From: Bisporella sp. PMI_857
Taxonomy: Eukaryota; Ascomycota; Leotiomycetes; Helotiales; Helotiaceae
DNA length: 64,000 bases
Reading direction: 5' to 3'
Assembly: GCA_021307315.1 (NCBI GenBank)
Contig: JAJSPD010000071.1
Coordinates: 1-64,000, forward strand
The stretch's first letter is position 1. The number at the start of each line of letters is the position of its first letter. This document shows positions 31,351 to 42,294 of this stretch, one piece after another. The translations under genes and the position numbers were made by a program. Below the pieces are notes generated by a model. That model was not told where the DNA came from, searched no databases, and saw nothing but the letters and a program-made list of their open reading frames with translations.

Positions 31351-32444
31351 CTTGAGTGTAGGCAATTCGTCTGCGAATCTGCGAATCTGCATTCCACATC
31401 CGTTTCTTCTCTTCATCTACTTGGGGCCAAGAATTATTTTTTAAGAAGTGAGGGCCTCCGAGACGGTAATTTCAGGACTTCTCGCTGCTCCATACGTCGC
31501 CGTGAGAAGGATTTGCAGATCGAGTTGTCACGCCAGATGGATTCGATGTATATAGTGGATGAAACTGACTAGAGTGCTTTCTTACACGATTGAGTTCCAG
31601 CTGATTTACATCTAGCCCACCTGGAGCTTTGTGAGCCATTGACGGCCCACCTCCTCGCGTGGCGTCAGTAAATCCCGTTATGGATGGAGTTATTTCGACG
31701 ATATATTTAAACGTCGCTTTATGGATGGATGGCCTGTGCGAAGGAGGGTACCAAAATCCTAACAGGCCAGGCCCTAACGCACAGATTGGGAACGGAAGTC
31801 TAACTTGACAGCTGTCAGAATGGTAGTCGAGTTTGCTTTAAAGACATGAATCCTTGGCCCACAACCACAGTAGTCAGTACTGACATAGAACTCCCGGCAA
31901 TTTATGATTTGGAGGTTATCCAAAAGAAGGGAGCATTGCTAGGGAAATGTATGGGCTATGGATGATTCTGATCCCGTGACAAAATTTCTAAGCTAGCACA
32001 ATTCAGCTGGGCTACATAGGATTAGAGACCCTGAGCAGCCAATAGGAATAAATCAAATCAAATCGAGTAGTGAGTCGGTGATTCCTCTGTTTTGATGGTC
32101 TTTGTTGTGAGCTTCAGTGTATTCGTGCCAATTGTCAATCCCACTTCCATTCCTTGTATTGTTGTCTTTTTCATTCCCAGAGCCTCATGATCATCATACC
32201 CGTACTATTCTTCATCATTGTGTCTTTACTAATTCTTTCTTGGTATTGTATTGTGAAATCTACGCACCAGATGCAGGATCACAGCCAGGGTTACCGTGAT
32301 GGAAGATGACGCAACACTCACCAGCAGAAGTACGGCTAATTCTTCAAGTATATCTTAAAAGATATGCCTGTGCAAGTATTCTATTATAGAACTGATATAC
32401 AGTTATAAAGCTCATGCATTTTCACAGGGTTTGCCACCCCGCGA
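31351..32444. other. Intergenic, nothing supported
   Basis: About 1.1 kb between the decayed BTB copy and the first membrane-protein paralogue. No gene, RNA or element ends were recognised. A short repeated ATGGATGG-type motif occurs at about 31680-31730. Confidence 0.45.
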
Positions 32445-33803
32445 CTAGAGGGTCGGAAATTCACGCTGCAAGATTTCAGCCGCCCGCCTAGCCAACACCA
32501 AGTTCCTCTCTACCCATTCATGGTCAGAGGTACTGAGACACGCCTTCCGGATATTTGATACCGGCTTAGTATCAGTGTTTTGTAGTCTCTCTAGCCACAC
32601 CTCCCGGCGAGCGCTTGGCGCAAGAATCTCGTCCATCCATCTCTCTACGGGATTCTTCTTGAATGCTTGAATAGCGCCAATCATTATTGCGCGGCCACTG
32701 AACTGAAAACTCTTGGCCTCAATCTTGATGCCTCCAGAAAAGAGCCAGCGCTCTGTTAGTTGGTTCTCTCCATAGACAACTAGGTCCGATGCCCATGCTA
32801 GGATAATCAGTATTAGCATCCCAATGCCATCCCAGCCTTTTTGAGCTGCTACAAATGTCATAGATACCAGTTGTAGCAGCGCCAAAAGCCTCAGAAACGA
32901 GGCAAGGTACTTGATACCAATGTTTCTAGACGTTGAGATTGACAAGATCATAGGTTTGTTAAGCAAGGAATCAATGATTCCGCGGTCACCGATGTAGAGA
33001 TACCAGGTGGATGCATTTGGGTGGATACCGGCAAGCATACAGCCGCTACTATAATCAATTTCATTGTTGAGTAAGTAGGCATCTGGACGGTCGATATGAA
33101 TGAGTTGACGGCATAGGTGGAAGAGCGCACTGCTGAGTACCGCTGCCCCTGTGCCATAGAGTCCAAATAGGCACGACACAACAGATCCCCCTAACAAGAC
33201 GAAAAATATCGCAACCTGGGATATTCCATGTGTGAACAACTGAAAAACTCGATAGCTTAAAGTAGGTGCCGAACGTTGGTGCGTGCAGCGTAATACGTGG
33301 AGCGTTTGGTACCGGTGGAATTGAGGCACTTTGTCTGATTTCGAGACTGAGACTTCAGCTCTGTTCTGATGTGGAGGAATATGAGGTGCTTCCGGGGGAC
33401 AGGTCCTAGGCATAGTAATTATCTTCGCACCAGACCGTAAGACACTGGAAGTGACAATCTCGCTGGCGGCACCGTTCGCACATGGAAACCTTCCACCAAA
33501 ATTGGCGTCCCAGACTTCCTTTCGAAGTTCACTCATCGAGCATGCTCTGTCGAGATACTCGGATCCCTGTTCCAGCAGGTCGGCGATGCTGCCTAAGATG
33601 CCAAGTTTTGGGAAGAGAGTGACTCCCAGCGAGCATCCTAAAGCAGCCTTGCCTACGAGCTTGTAAGAGTGTCGGTATGTGGAGAGATAAATAACGAGAG
33701 GGAGTAATGCAACCCATTCGAAGATTATTGGTGGTGCAGACGAAACTGAGAAAAATGGTTCAACATTTGAGGTGCCAAGGTTTTCATTCGAAGCAGATGA
33801 CAT
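32445..33803 (-). CDS. Membrane protein A flanking the HET gene (452 aa, paralogue of the one at 37272)
   Basis: Single exon; I use the ATG at 33801-33803 (MSSASNENL), since the paralogue starts at a comparable position. Hydrophobic segments are visible near residues 25-45 (IIFEWVALLPLVIYLSTY), about 215-245 (VAIFFVLLGGSVVSCLFGLY) and about 325-375 (two or three spans). Between them are soluble parts with motifs shared with the paralogue: GGRFPCANGAAS, HRYQTLHVL, DRGIIDSLLNKPM, FVAAQKGWDG, FSGRAIMIGAIQA and MDEILAPSARREVW. I do not recognise a characterised family. The gene is divergent from the HET-domain gene (780 bp between starts), and the second paralogue lies on its other side. Confidence 0.85.
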   Translation of the reverse strand: MSSASNENLGTSNVEPFFSVSSAPPIIFEWVALLPLVIYLSTYRHSYKLVGKAALGCSLGVTLFPKLGILGSIADLLEQGSEYLDRACSMSELRKEVWDANFGGRFPCANGAASEIVTSSVLRSGAKIITMPRTCPPEAPHIPPHQNRAEVSVSKSDKVPQFHRYQTLHVLRCTHQRSAPTLSYRVFQLFTHGISQVAIFFVLLGGSVVSCLFGLYGTGAAVLSSALFHLCRQLIHIDRPDAYLLNNEIDYSSGCMLAGIHPNASTWYLYIGDRGIIDSLLNKPMILSISTSRNIGIKYLASFLRLLALLQLVSMTFVAAQKGWDGIGMLILIILAWASDLVVYGENQLTERWLFSGGIKIEAKSFQFSGRAIMIGAIQAFKKNPVERWMDEILAPSARREVWLERLQNTDTKPVSNIRKACLSTSDHEWVERNLVLARRAAEILQREFPTL

Positions 33804-34582
33804 GCCGTCTCTGATTTCCTGCAGGAAAGTCAATTCTATGTTTCCAACAAAGGGAAACAGAACAAACCCATACAATGATAGTCAACGGAAAGTACTTTGG
33901 TTTATTTTAGGTACCGAAGCCGAGATTAGGCACAGCCAAAATAATGGAATATAGCTTATGGAGGGAAGAGAGACTAGAATGAGCTGTAGTGAGGTGAGAC
34001 GAGAAGCCGCTAAGCTGAACCCGATTGGCCAGATGAGGCTCTTTAGGCGCCATCTCACACCGACGCCACACCTATGCGACCCTTGTATTATAATCATTGT
34101 TGCGTAATATCCCGGCGGAAGGAGGGGCATACTGAGAAGGCATTATTGCAAGAGTTCTGCTCGAATTGATATAGAGTTAATCTTATGGGTTAGACGAACT
34201 AACATCGTGGAAATTCCAGTCCAAAGGTTATCGAACTAAAGGGAGCCTCTAAAAGTATGCAGTAAACACTTCGCATACGAATATCTCCTTGCTAACAGCT
34301 ATCCTGGGACTACAAGAAGAGATTCAAAAGCTTATTCTAGCTTGTAACCATAGGCATGTACTTACGACTCAGATTCTAGTATTGGGCCCAAGAGCTTGAT
34401 TGGTTAACAATCGTAACACCATCTGCCACAGCTCTGCATCGTATGCGTGGCACCGACAGTTGATTTGCAACCTCCGATCCTGAGAGCCCTACAAGACCAG
34501 CTATAGGCGTCGGAAATCTTCATATGAAACCTAATTCATTTCACTTTAATTGACTCCTCAAGACTCTAGGGCATAACTTAAT
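33804..34582. promoter_or_regulatory. Divergent region between membrane protein A and the HET gene
   Basis: 779 bp with no supported ORF. It must contain both upstream regions, so the two genes could be co-regulated. No specific site is claimed. Confidence 0.45.
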
Positions 34583-37156
34583 ATGTCACAATCAGCGGGT
34601 CCACGCCTATTTTATCCTTGCAAGGCTGTGGTGGCGTGCATAGCACATCCAGGGACATTTAGCCTCGAGAATCGCTTTTCGACAGCCCTTGATGAAGAGG
34701 AACGAAGACGGCAACTGAGAGAATTCTGCACTCCATTATTGCATGCTGTTCAGCTTCAGGAAAACCATTTCTTGGCACTTGATACTCATTTCTCGACTAT
34801 CCTTCCAAAGGCGCTCACCAACCACCCCAGCACACTTACTTCGGATACTCATAACGCGCTGCCACCAGCCGAAGAGAGCCAGCTTGTCCGAGATATTCTC
34901 CAGCGCCTCCCGAACTTACCTCAACGGTTATTCGAGTTACCAATTGTCAATACGGGAGTAAGGGGTACAATCCGGGACCGTTTGCGGGGATGGCCCGAGA
35001 AATTTGTCTTGCCAGATGCACGTCTTCAGATGGGAGAACAAGCCTTGAATGACGTAGCATATGATCAAACAACGATCCACAAACTTTATGATACACAGGA
35101 CCTGGTATGGGCAAATCTCTATGTTACGACATTCATCGACACCAATTCAGCAGTTATCGCTACAAAAGTAGCCCAGGAAGGAACAACTGCGAACCTTAAA
35201 TTCGCCCAAGAGTTTCTGCAGTACATCAATGTTCTAGCTGATCTCATTGAAGAGTTTGAGAGCCTTGACTATGGAGCCCCAATTCGGTTCACACAGTTCT
35301 CAGACGCTGTCCCATCAGTTCAAGCTTTGAGAGAAGCATTAATTCCCCAGTTCGACGAAAATCACATGCAAGGTCGTAGTATAATAAATGTTTTCTTATG
35401 GACAGCATGGCAGCGATCTGTAATGCTCTACTTTTACTATCTCCTGCAAGTTCAATTTCGGCAAGGGTACTCGCCAGAGTGGAGTACTCTGTTCGCAGTT
35501 CAAGGGATAGAAAGGCTTGCGGAACTTGATTCGGGAGATTACGGGGGTGACGGGATTGACTATATGTGCAATTGGGCATTCCAGATTCTCCGTGTGAACA
35601 GGTCTTCATTAGGCTTAGACTTTCGTAGCTTGTTATCCCGCTTTGATTCACATTTTCCAGGGCGCCCGGGTCGTTGCGAACGGGGATCAGATCTCAGCTG
35701 CCAGAGTGATCTGCCTGAATCTTGCCATCGATTCACGGATGCAGAGACAAAGTCGCAATCTAAGCATTCATCATCTTGCGATGGCCATTGCGAGAAGGTA
35801 CGATGGTCTGAGGAATCTTACCGGAGCGTCACAGGGGCAAGAGCTGTATACTTTGACAATAACAATCGCTATCTGCAATATATTCAAGCATCTCCGCGTA
35901 CAATGGCAATTTCTCATGTTTGGAGCCATGGCCAGGGTGGCCGACCAGAGCATGGTATCAACTCCTGCCTTCATCGACTGTACACTTCGTTGGCCAAAGC
36001 TTGCAACTCCAATTCGTATTGGATCGACTCTACATGTATACCAAGCGAGCCGCAACTCCGTAAAGAAGCCATCGAGACAATCAGCACAGTTTTCGCCTCA
36101 AGCAACGTTGTGTTAATCAGTGATACGGATTTGCAATCAATTGACATTTCTGCTCCAGATATCGAAACCTTGGAAACTGTACTCTCGATTCTTCTCGTAT
36201 GTGACTGGAATGTACGAGCTTGGACTATGTTGGAGGCAATACGTGGCCGTAATAATGTCAATATTTTATGCAGCAATAGCCAAATGATATCACTCACAGA
36301 TCTTTGCTGTAGGATTCTCAACGAAGGTGCAATCGACTTAGCAGTTCTCCTTGGCAGCGCTCAACACCTCCTCCCATCTGATCCTACCGCTATAATATCT
36401 GTCGAAGATGCCGGATTTCTCATCAGCCGACGACATGCGTCTCGACCTGCTGATGAGGTCGTGATATGGGGACTTCTCAATGGCCTCTCCGGTGAGAAGT
36501 CGGCTCTCAATCTGTGGAAATCACAGAGAAGTGTACGTACCGGATATCTCATGTCCAGCACGTCCCGGCTCGAGACCGAAGGATATCACTGGGCCCCAAG
36601 TGCTCCATATATCCGTCCTCAGCATCGAAGTGTCCCATTGAACATCGAAGCAGATTCCATCATCCAGCAAAAGCAAAATTATGTGGTCTGCTATCAGGCA
36701 TACGATGGCCAAGGAAGCTATATTGCAAGTATTGAAGATGGCGGTCTACGGAGTAAATGGCTGGTTCAAGACATGAATGAAAGTTTATTAACTAAGTACC
36801 GTGAAAATTTCTGTCACAAAACACCTCTGGGGACTGGGCATCCCACACAGCAGAAGTTCAATCCGGACCTTGACGAGATGATTGAAGTATATGAGCAGCC
36901 GGATACGGCGCTTGCTTGTAATACGATCGAGAGCCTCTTAGGCACAGGTCATAAAGTAAGGAGTATAAGGCCTCTAGCTGAATGCGGGACAGTGCCATAT
37001 AAGGGCGGACTGAGAAGGGGAGAGATTTACGGCATGGTTGCAGCGGTGTGCGCTTTGAAACTAGGTAGTGATAAATGGAAGTGGCAGGGAGTGTACCAAT
37101 GGTTGGAGGAATTTGATGATTACATATGGAGGATTGAGTTTATGGTAATTGAGTAA
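34583..37156 (+). CDS. Large HET-domain protein, 857 aa
   Basis: Single exon from the ATG at 34583. The HET (heterokaryon incompatibility) core lies at about residues 438-560: TMAISHVWSHGQGG, then SYWIDSTCIPSEPQLRKEAI, then VFASSNVVLISDTDLQSI, then LVCDWNVRAWTMLEAIRGR. These match the three conserved HET blocks, including the W-I-D-x-x-C-I motif and the R-x-W-T/C-L-x-E element. About 430 residues precede the core, with no domain I can name; about 300 follow. HET proteins trigger growth arrest or cell death when allelic or non-allelic partners differ after hyphal fusion. The gene is uninterrupted and looks functional. It sits between two paralogous membrane-protein genes, divergent from one and convergent with the other (115 bp between stop codons). 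Confidence 0.88.
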   Translation: MSQSAGPRLFYPCKAVVACIAHPGTFSLENRFSTALDEEERRRQLREFCTPLLHAVQLQENHFLALDTHFSTILPKALTNHPSTLTSDTHNALPPAEESQLVRDILQRLPNLPQRLFELPIVNTGVRGTIRDRLRGWPEKFVLPDARLQMGEQALNDVAYDQTTIHKLYDTQDLVWANLYVTTFIDTNSAVIATKVAQEGTTANLKFAQEFLQYINVLADLIEEFESLDYGAPIRFTQFSDAVPSVQALREALIPQFDENHMQGRSIINVFLWTAWQRSVMLYFYYLLQVQFRQGYSPEWSTLFAVQGIERLAELDSGDYGGDGIDYMCNWAFQILRVNRSSLGLDFRSLLSRFDSHFPGRPGRCERGSDLSCQSDLPESCHRFTDAETKSQSKHSSSCDGHCEKVRWSEESYRSVTGARAVYFDNNNRYLQYIQASPRTMAISHVWSHGQGGRPEHGINSCLHRLYTSLAKACNSNSYWIDSTCIPSEPQLRKEAIETISTVFASSNVVLISDTDLQSIDISAPDIETLETVLSILLVCDWNVRAWTMLEAIRGRNNVNILCSNSQMISLTDLCCRILNEGAIDLAVLLGSAQHLLPSDPTAIISVEDAGFLISRRHASRPADEVVIWGLLNGLSGEKSALNLWKSQRSVRTGYLMSSTSRLETEGYHWAPSAPYIRPQHRSVPLNIEADSIIQQKQNYVVCYQAYDGQGSYIASIEDGGLRSKWLVQDMNESLLTKYRENFCHKTPLGTGHPTQQKFNPDLDEMIEVYEQPDTALACNTIESLLGTGHKVRSIRPLAECGTVPYKGGLRRGEIYGMVAAVCALKLGSDKWKWQGVYQWLEEFDDYIWRIEFMVIE

Positions 37157-37271
37157 GAATACTGAGCCATGCTATGAGAACAGATATTTCCTTTTCGTAA
37201 AGTGATTTACTAAAGAGCGGAAATTATGTATAGATCCTATTTTGATGATATATTAACGTATATTTCATAAC

Positions 37272-38690
37272 TCAAACGCTATCACTAGCTCGTCCCTGCA
37301 TAACTCTTTGCATCAGGGTTGCGCCCCTGATAGCCAATACCTTATTCACCCCAACCCAATTTTTATCCCCATCACTCAACCTACTCATTTCCTCATCAAA
37401 CGAATCCATCTGCATATCCCCCTGAGACAAGGCTCTCGCCCAGACCTCCCTCCTCGGACACGACGCCAAGATCTCATCCATCCACTTCCATTCACAACAT
37501 TGACTAACTACCTGGATTGCACCTAGCATCGGTGTCCGTCCTGAGAATTCAAACCCATCGTGCTTGATGGTTACCCCATTCTCCTCGCAAAATATCCTAG
37601 TGAGCATCTCCCGTTGGAAACGAAACTGAACAACGATTGAAATTATAAGCAGGATGAGCAAAGCCACGCCATCCCATCCTCTCTGCGAAGCCACAAACGT
37701 CATGGCCAGTAGCTGGATAATATGTGCCGCCTTTAGCCACCCTGCAACAGCAAACTGCTGAGGAATTACAACCATGGTCTTATTGAGCAGTGAGTCGACG
37801 ATCCCCCGATCGCCTACAAATAAGTACCAAACTGAGGAATTCTGGTGCGTCGTGACAAGCATACAGGCATCATGGTTTTCGTTGTTGCTCAGGAAGGCGG
37901 AAGGACGTTCGACTTTGGCTGCGCGGGTAACTAATTGAGTGGTTGAGCTACAGAGCAGGACGACCGCTGTACCGTATATGCCAAAAAGAATAAAAATGAC
38001 AGCTAGGCTAACTTTAAAGGTAAAAGTTACAGCTGTGAAGAGGGTGGATGAAAGCAGTTTGTCAAGTTTTGAAGGCCAGGATGCGTTGCGTGGAGATTTG
38101 GAGAAGTGCAATACGTGCAGGGTTTGGTAGCGACGGAAATTAGGAGTTAGAGGTGATCCTTGAGGAACGGCACACTTTTTGGGTAATAGGTTCTCACCCA
38201 TAGAAGGTGGTGCCTTTGTTAGAGCGGCGTTATTTGAGCTGGCCGTGCCCGCAGATGAATGATTCGATTGTATACCAAGGACAGTCTCGGGAACTTTGAT
38301 GACAGCGTTGCTATTCAACAGTGATTCAGCAAGGTAACTACTAGCTGCGCCATTTGCGCATGGGAAGGTTCCGCCCCATTTGACGTCCCAAACTCTCCTA
38401 CTCGACGGACCTAATGTGCTTGCTTTGTCTAAAAAATCAGGACCGCGTGAAAGAAGCTGTGACATCCCTGCCAGAACGCCATGTTTGGGAAATAATGCTA
38501 CGGAGACTCGGCCGAGAAGGGCGACTTGACCGGCTAACTGATGGGGGTGGTAGTGACTTGCCAAATGACACACGAGAGGAATGAGTGCAGTCCATTCAGC
38601 AGCGAAATTTATAAGAGGCGGAACACGTAAATAGGCAGGCACGTTAATAGAGCCGAGAGAAGCCAAGTTTGGAGTGGTGAAGAGTGACAT
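37272..38690 (-). CDS. Membrane protein B flanking the HET gene (472 aa, paralogue of the one at 32445)
   Basis: Single exon, ATG at 38688-38690. It shares with protein A the motifs WDVKWGGTFPCANGAAS, RRYQTLHVLHF, GDRGIVDSLLNKTM, FVASQRGWDG, FSGRTPMLGAIQV and MDEILASCPRREVW in the same order, and the same hydrophobic profile: one N-terminal span, one or two around residue 240, two around 350-380. The linker between CANGAAS and RYQTL is longer and Ser/Asn-rich. The pair diverged well before the present, as differences are spread throughout. Convergent with the HET gene. Function unknown. Confidence 0.85.
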   Translation of the reverse strand: MSLFTTPNLASLGSINVPAYLRVPPLINFAAEWTALIPLVCHLASHYHPHQLAGQVALLGRVSVALFPKHGVLAGMSQLLSRGPDFLDKASTLGPSSRRVWDVKWGGTFPCANGAASSYLAESLLNSNAVIKVPETVLGIQSNHSSAGTASSNNAALTKAPPSMGENLLPKKCAVPQGSPLTPNFRRYQTLHVLHFSKSPRNASWPSKLDKLLSSTLFTAVTFTFKVSLAVIFILFGIYGTAVVLLCSSTTQLVTRAAKVERPSAFLSNNENHDACMLVTTHQNSSVWYLFVGDRGIVDSLLNKTMVVIPQQFAVAGWLKAAHIIQLLAMTFVASQRGWDGVALLILLIISIVVQFRFQREMLTRIFCEENGVTIKHDGFEFSGRTPMLGAIQVVSQCCEWKWMDEILASCPRREVWARALSQGDMQMDSFDEEMSRLSDGDKNWVGVNKVLAIRGATLMQRVMQGRASDSV

Positions 38691-39755
38691 TGCTTATAAA
38701 AAGAAGGTATTTGATTGTCAAGATTAAAAGAGGAAAAGAAAGATGGAACATGTGAGGCCGATACATGTAATATGAAGTATTTACACAGCCTTGAAAGCCG
38801 TTGAATAGCCATATAGAATGTGCCTTGTCAGCAGTGATAATACGACCGGCTTGGCTGGCCAATCACTGTAACCGTGGAGGTCGGAACTCTCATTGTGCGC
38901 GGCACCAGTGCCGGGAGAAAGGCCAATGAAGGGAATTTTTCGGAGCGCAGAATAGATTTTTAGGCATCTATATTACATTACAGCAGAAGTCAACAGGGCG
39001 ATTCTGTTTTTGCCCTGCTCTTAATTGCCATTTTCTTTAGTAATCGGCAATCACGCAGCCCAATAGTCTGACCAACCCCAGAGCCTTACAGGCCAGGAGC
39101 TTAGGTGTAAGCAGTATACCCCCCCCCCCCCAAAAAAAGTCAAAGTCAAGATCAAAATCATTTTACATAGGTGCATGCAAATCAACAGATACTTTTACGA
39201 AGAGGGCACTTTTGATAACTCCCTGCTAGCGCTTTGCACAGCATTCTCATTTTTGCGGCCAAACCTTGCACCAAAATTTTGTTCTACAGACCCACGAGGC
39301 TGTCATCTATCAGGATCCTTGCTCAAATATCCTTGACGCCATTTTAACATCAAGACATTGTAGGCTATGGTTATTGATCAACTTTCCATGCTGTAGGATA
39401 AGCCAGTGCTTGTGCCCTAACCTCGTAGTAGAAATAGGCGTTGACTGGTACTACTAGCGAAATTTTTTTGGCTATATCATTGAATCCAGGCAAACGCTTG
39501 CTTTCTCGCCGTCATATGGTAAGTGCTACTCTTCTTTAGTGAAGGGAAACTACTTGCACTGCTCACCAGTTGCTAGGCTGGGGCTTAGACTACTAGAGTA
39601 TATAAGCCTCGCTTAGATAAATGTTCTGTTGCTTCTTCATCTCTTTCTTATTTAGAGAGCAAATAAATTACTATTTAGTAGACTACTACTCTTCTATGAT
39701 AAAATATGCGCCACAGAAACATTCACTTTGATGACTTCATTACCGTCGACTACTT
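38691..39755. other. Intergenic, homopolymer tract
   Basis: About 1 kb without a supported gene. A run of about a dozen C followed by seven A at about 39119-39138 is a likely site of length variation or sequencing uncertainty. Confidence 0.45.
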
Positions 39756-40790
39756 ATAATGTCAACTAGGACTCTCAATAAGAAAAGAACACCAGAAAGC
39801 GACAGAATTCTATTAAAGACGCTCATACAGGTAGCCTATTAGACCCTCAAACCGAACGCCACCTCCAATACTTTTGAGCCTAAAGATTTTTATACCTCAC
39901 TTAATCCAGACCAACTCGAAATGCTTTATATTAACTTGATTTCTTATTGTAACTTTTTGCTACAGTTGGTAGAATATCCTGCTTTTCGAGAATATTTTTC
40001 ATTTCCATAATAAATATATTGATATCTGGCTTGTTGGTTCTTAAAATACGGTTTATAGCTGGCTATTCTAGCAATTCGATTTCAAAATGGTAAGTAAATC
40101 ACAACTTTATAAAACTATCGATAACTATAGAATTGCTTCCAGACTAGATTAGCTTTAAAGAAACAGTGCATCAGGTAATAATACTTTATTAAAAAGTTTT
40201 GGTTAGTATAATTACTACATCCTACCTCTCAGAACGAGGTTATTTGTCTTAAATATAAAACTACTTTCAGGATATAATTTAAACATCAACAAATACAGTG
40301 CCAAGCCTATATTATCAATTTACTGTCGGTGCTTTCCTTTCTGTCAACAACGAAAATCTTACTGATACTCCGAAACATAATAAAGTTATAATAACCTTGG
40401 AAGAGTTACAAAAGTGAAAGAAATCAGCGCCACTTAGTAGGCTTTATATCTTAACAATTAAGATCTATTCTTATTTGCAACTCCTCCAGAAGTTTAAAGA
40501 GATATCTGGTGGGCATATGGTCCCTTGTGACAACGAGACTATCCAAGCATTTCTAAAATAGCTCTTGATATACTATCTATCCCTACAATGTCCGCATCAC
40601 CGGAGCGGCTCTTGTCTTCTTCAAAACTCACTATTTTTCACCGCCGGTGCCGACTTGATATTGACACAATTCAAACTATTGAGTGTTTGAAATCTTGGGG
40701 AAGTTTAAGGATTCGACCTATAGATGGTGACAGCAAGGTAACGATAGCGAGGTTCGCCGTGCACAGCCGTATTTATATTGCATTAACCGT
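39756..40790 (+). mobile_element. hAT-family transposon remnant (copy 2, heavily decayed)
   Basis: The 5' part (39756-40140) aligns with copy 1 at 23745-24260 but with many stops and deletions. The 3' part retains the hAT C-terminal dimerisation domain: at about 40560-40710 the frame reads LSIPTMSASPERLLSSSKLT, then HRRCRLDIDTIQTIECLKSWG, a near-textbook match to the family signature. The middle is AT-rich and not translatable. Together the two copies cover both ends of a hAT transposase, neither being complete. Confidence 0.8.
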
Positions 40791-40969
40791 ATTGTATTTT
40801 ACCTAGTCGTACGGATATTAATAATTGTACAGTGTACTAATGATACTGCAGTGGTATTTCTTGCCTCAAATACTGCAGTATTTACAACCGTGACACAACT
40901 GACAACACTGGGTTTGAATGACTACCTCCAACATTGGACTGATCAGGAGGAAGCCGTGGCTGGTCATTC

Positions 40970-41459
40970 TCAACGCCTATGGCTTTTTGGCGGGATCCAT
41001 AATTGTGATGGTGCATTCCGTATTCTTCCCCTCCGGTAAATCGGCACCATGCCTGAGCATATGTTCTCCACCCCTACTCACCTTGGACATCGCACCAAAG
41101 CGTAATCGCACGACCACTAGCAGGTCAGGCACTAGGGAGATTTCAATAAAAATCTTCTCGGTCTCCCATTCAGGGTTTATTGCCTCTAGTGCTATTTGCA
41201 CTATGCAGCAGTAGAAGCACCCCTGTCTCGCATGGTTGAGTCAATCATCCGACTTTTCAATATTTATCTTTCCAACTGGTATCCCCTCCGAGATATTATA
41301 CTCCACTCTAGCCCATGATAGTTTGCCCTGGCTCGGATCTCCATATTTTGGAGCTTTATTCGGGTCAAAGTTACAGCATACAGGGCAAATCTCAGCCGGT
41401 GGTCGTACTTGGATGTGGTCTCTGCCATCGACGCCTGCACTCGATGCTGGTGATGCCAA
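40970..41459 (-). pseudogene. N-terminal fragment of another HET-domain gene
   Basis: Minus strand, starting MASPASSAGVDG at 41457-41459. The frame encodes a cysteine-containing HET leader: ICPVCCNFDPNKAPKYGD, then an in-frame TGA at 41241-41243, then LNHARQGCFYCCIVQIALEA and FIEISLVPDLLVVVRLRFG. Paired cysteines (CPVC ... CFYC) followed by an I-x-I/L-rich strand region are usual upstream of the HET core. The TGA is where an Arg or Trp codon would be expected. The HET core itself is not found downstream. Confidence 0.5.
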
Positions 41460-42294
41460 AATGCCAACAAGTTAATCTATGAGGGTAACCGCTGAAATCC
41501 TAAAGCTTCCTGATCCAGATGATGGGGATTTTGGTGGGGCATTGTGAGCAGGCGAAGGCTGGAGATACTAATTCACTAGGCCCAGCGTTGGGGCTAATAA
41601 TACAGTGTCCTTCGAACGTCCTTGTGTAGTATTGAAATTCTCCTCATCGGCGCCCGCCTTTCTTTTCATTTTTTGAAACATTTTCTTTATACTCCTGATC
41701 ATGATGTTGTCGCAGTGCCGTGCGAAATTGTAGTAGTGTTGTTTGAGGGGATTCAAGAGTGAATTGAGAGGCTTCCAACGCTGTTGAAGATCTGAGCCGT
41801 GGTGCAGCCACTTGGTGTCATATACCCGGTGTTTAAACATAGTCGTCCAGCACAGTTACTGCAGTATTTTGTACATTGTGTACATTTTGTACGGAATACA
41901 CCAAAAATATCCCTGCCCACCCCTAAATTTTGCACGGCTCGCTAAAATGGGGTCCGAGCTTTTTTACACTGTACTGGCCCCTGGCCAGCCTCCTGTATAT
42001 AAAGCACTACTCTCCTTTCCTTCTTCTGCCTGTAGCTTGTTCTCTTAGTTATAACAATTGATAGTTGTTCACACCTTTGAGTCCCTCTACCTAGATCTAC
42101 GGATCGAAATCCCTGTTCAGCTTGAGTTGTTACAGGCAAGAGCCTTGATGCTGGGCATGTATGGGCACGTGGGGAGCCGCCAGGGGTACGGAGGGTATAA
42201 GTAGGGGACTCGGGGACGTAGTAGAAAGGGTAGAGATTAGTCTGGTATCAGAATTGCAGTTGACTTGTGCCACACTACTCCAGCACCTTACACT
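41460..42294. other. Intergenic, possible retroelement debris
   Basis: No gene supported. A stretch near 41990-42134 has a TATATAAAG box followed by a CT-rich leader and ends GTTGTTACA, reminiscent of a retroelement LTR right half, but I could not find a matching left end or target-site duplication. Confidence 0.35.

Noticed and set aside
35643..36116. 157-codon overlapping + strand ORF inside the HET gene
   Set aside because: Shadow in another frame; the HET core motifs are in the long frame.
40890..40910. Sequence ACCGTGACAC shared with about 49606 as a possible hAT end
   Set aside because: The match is only about ten bases, with no target duplication.
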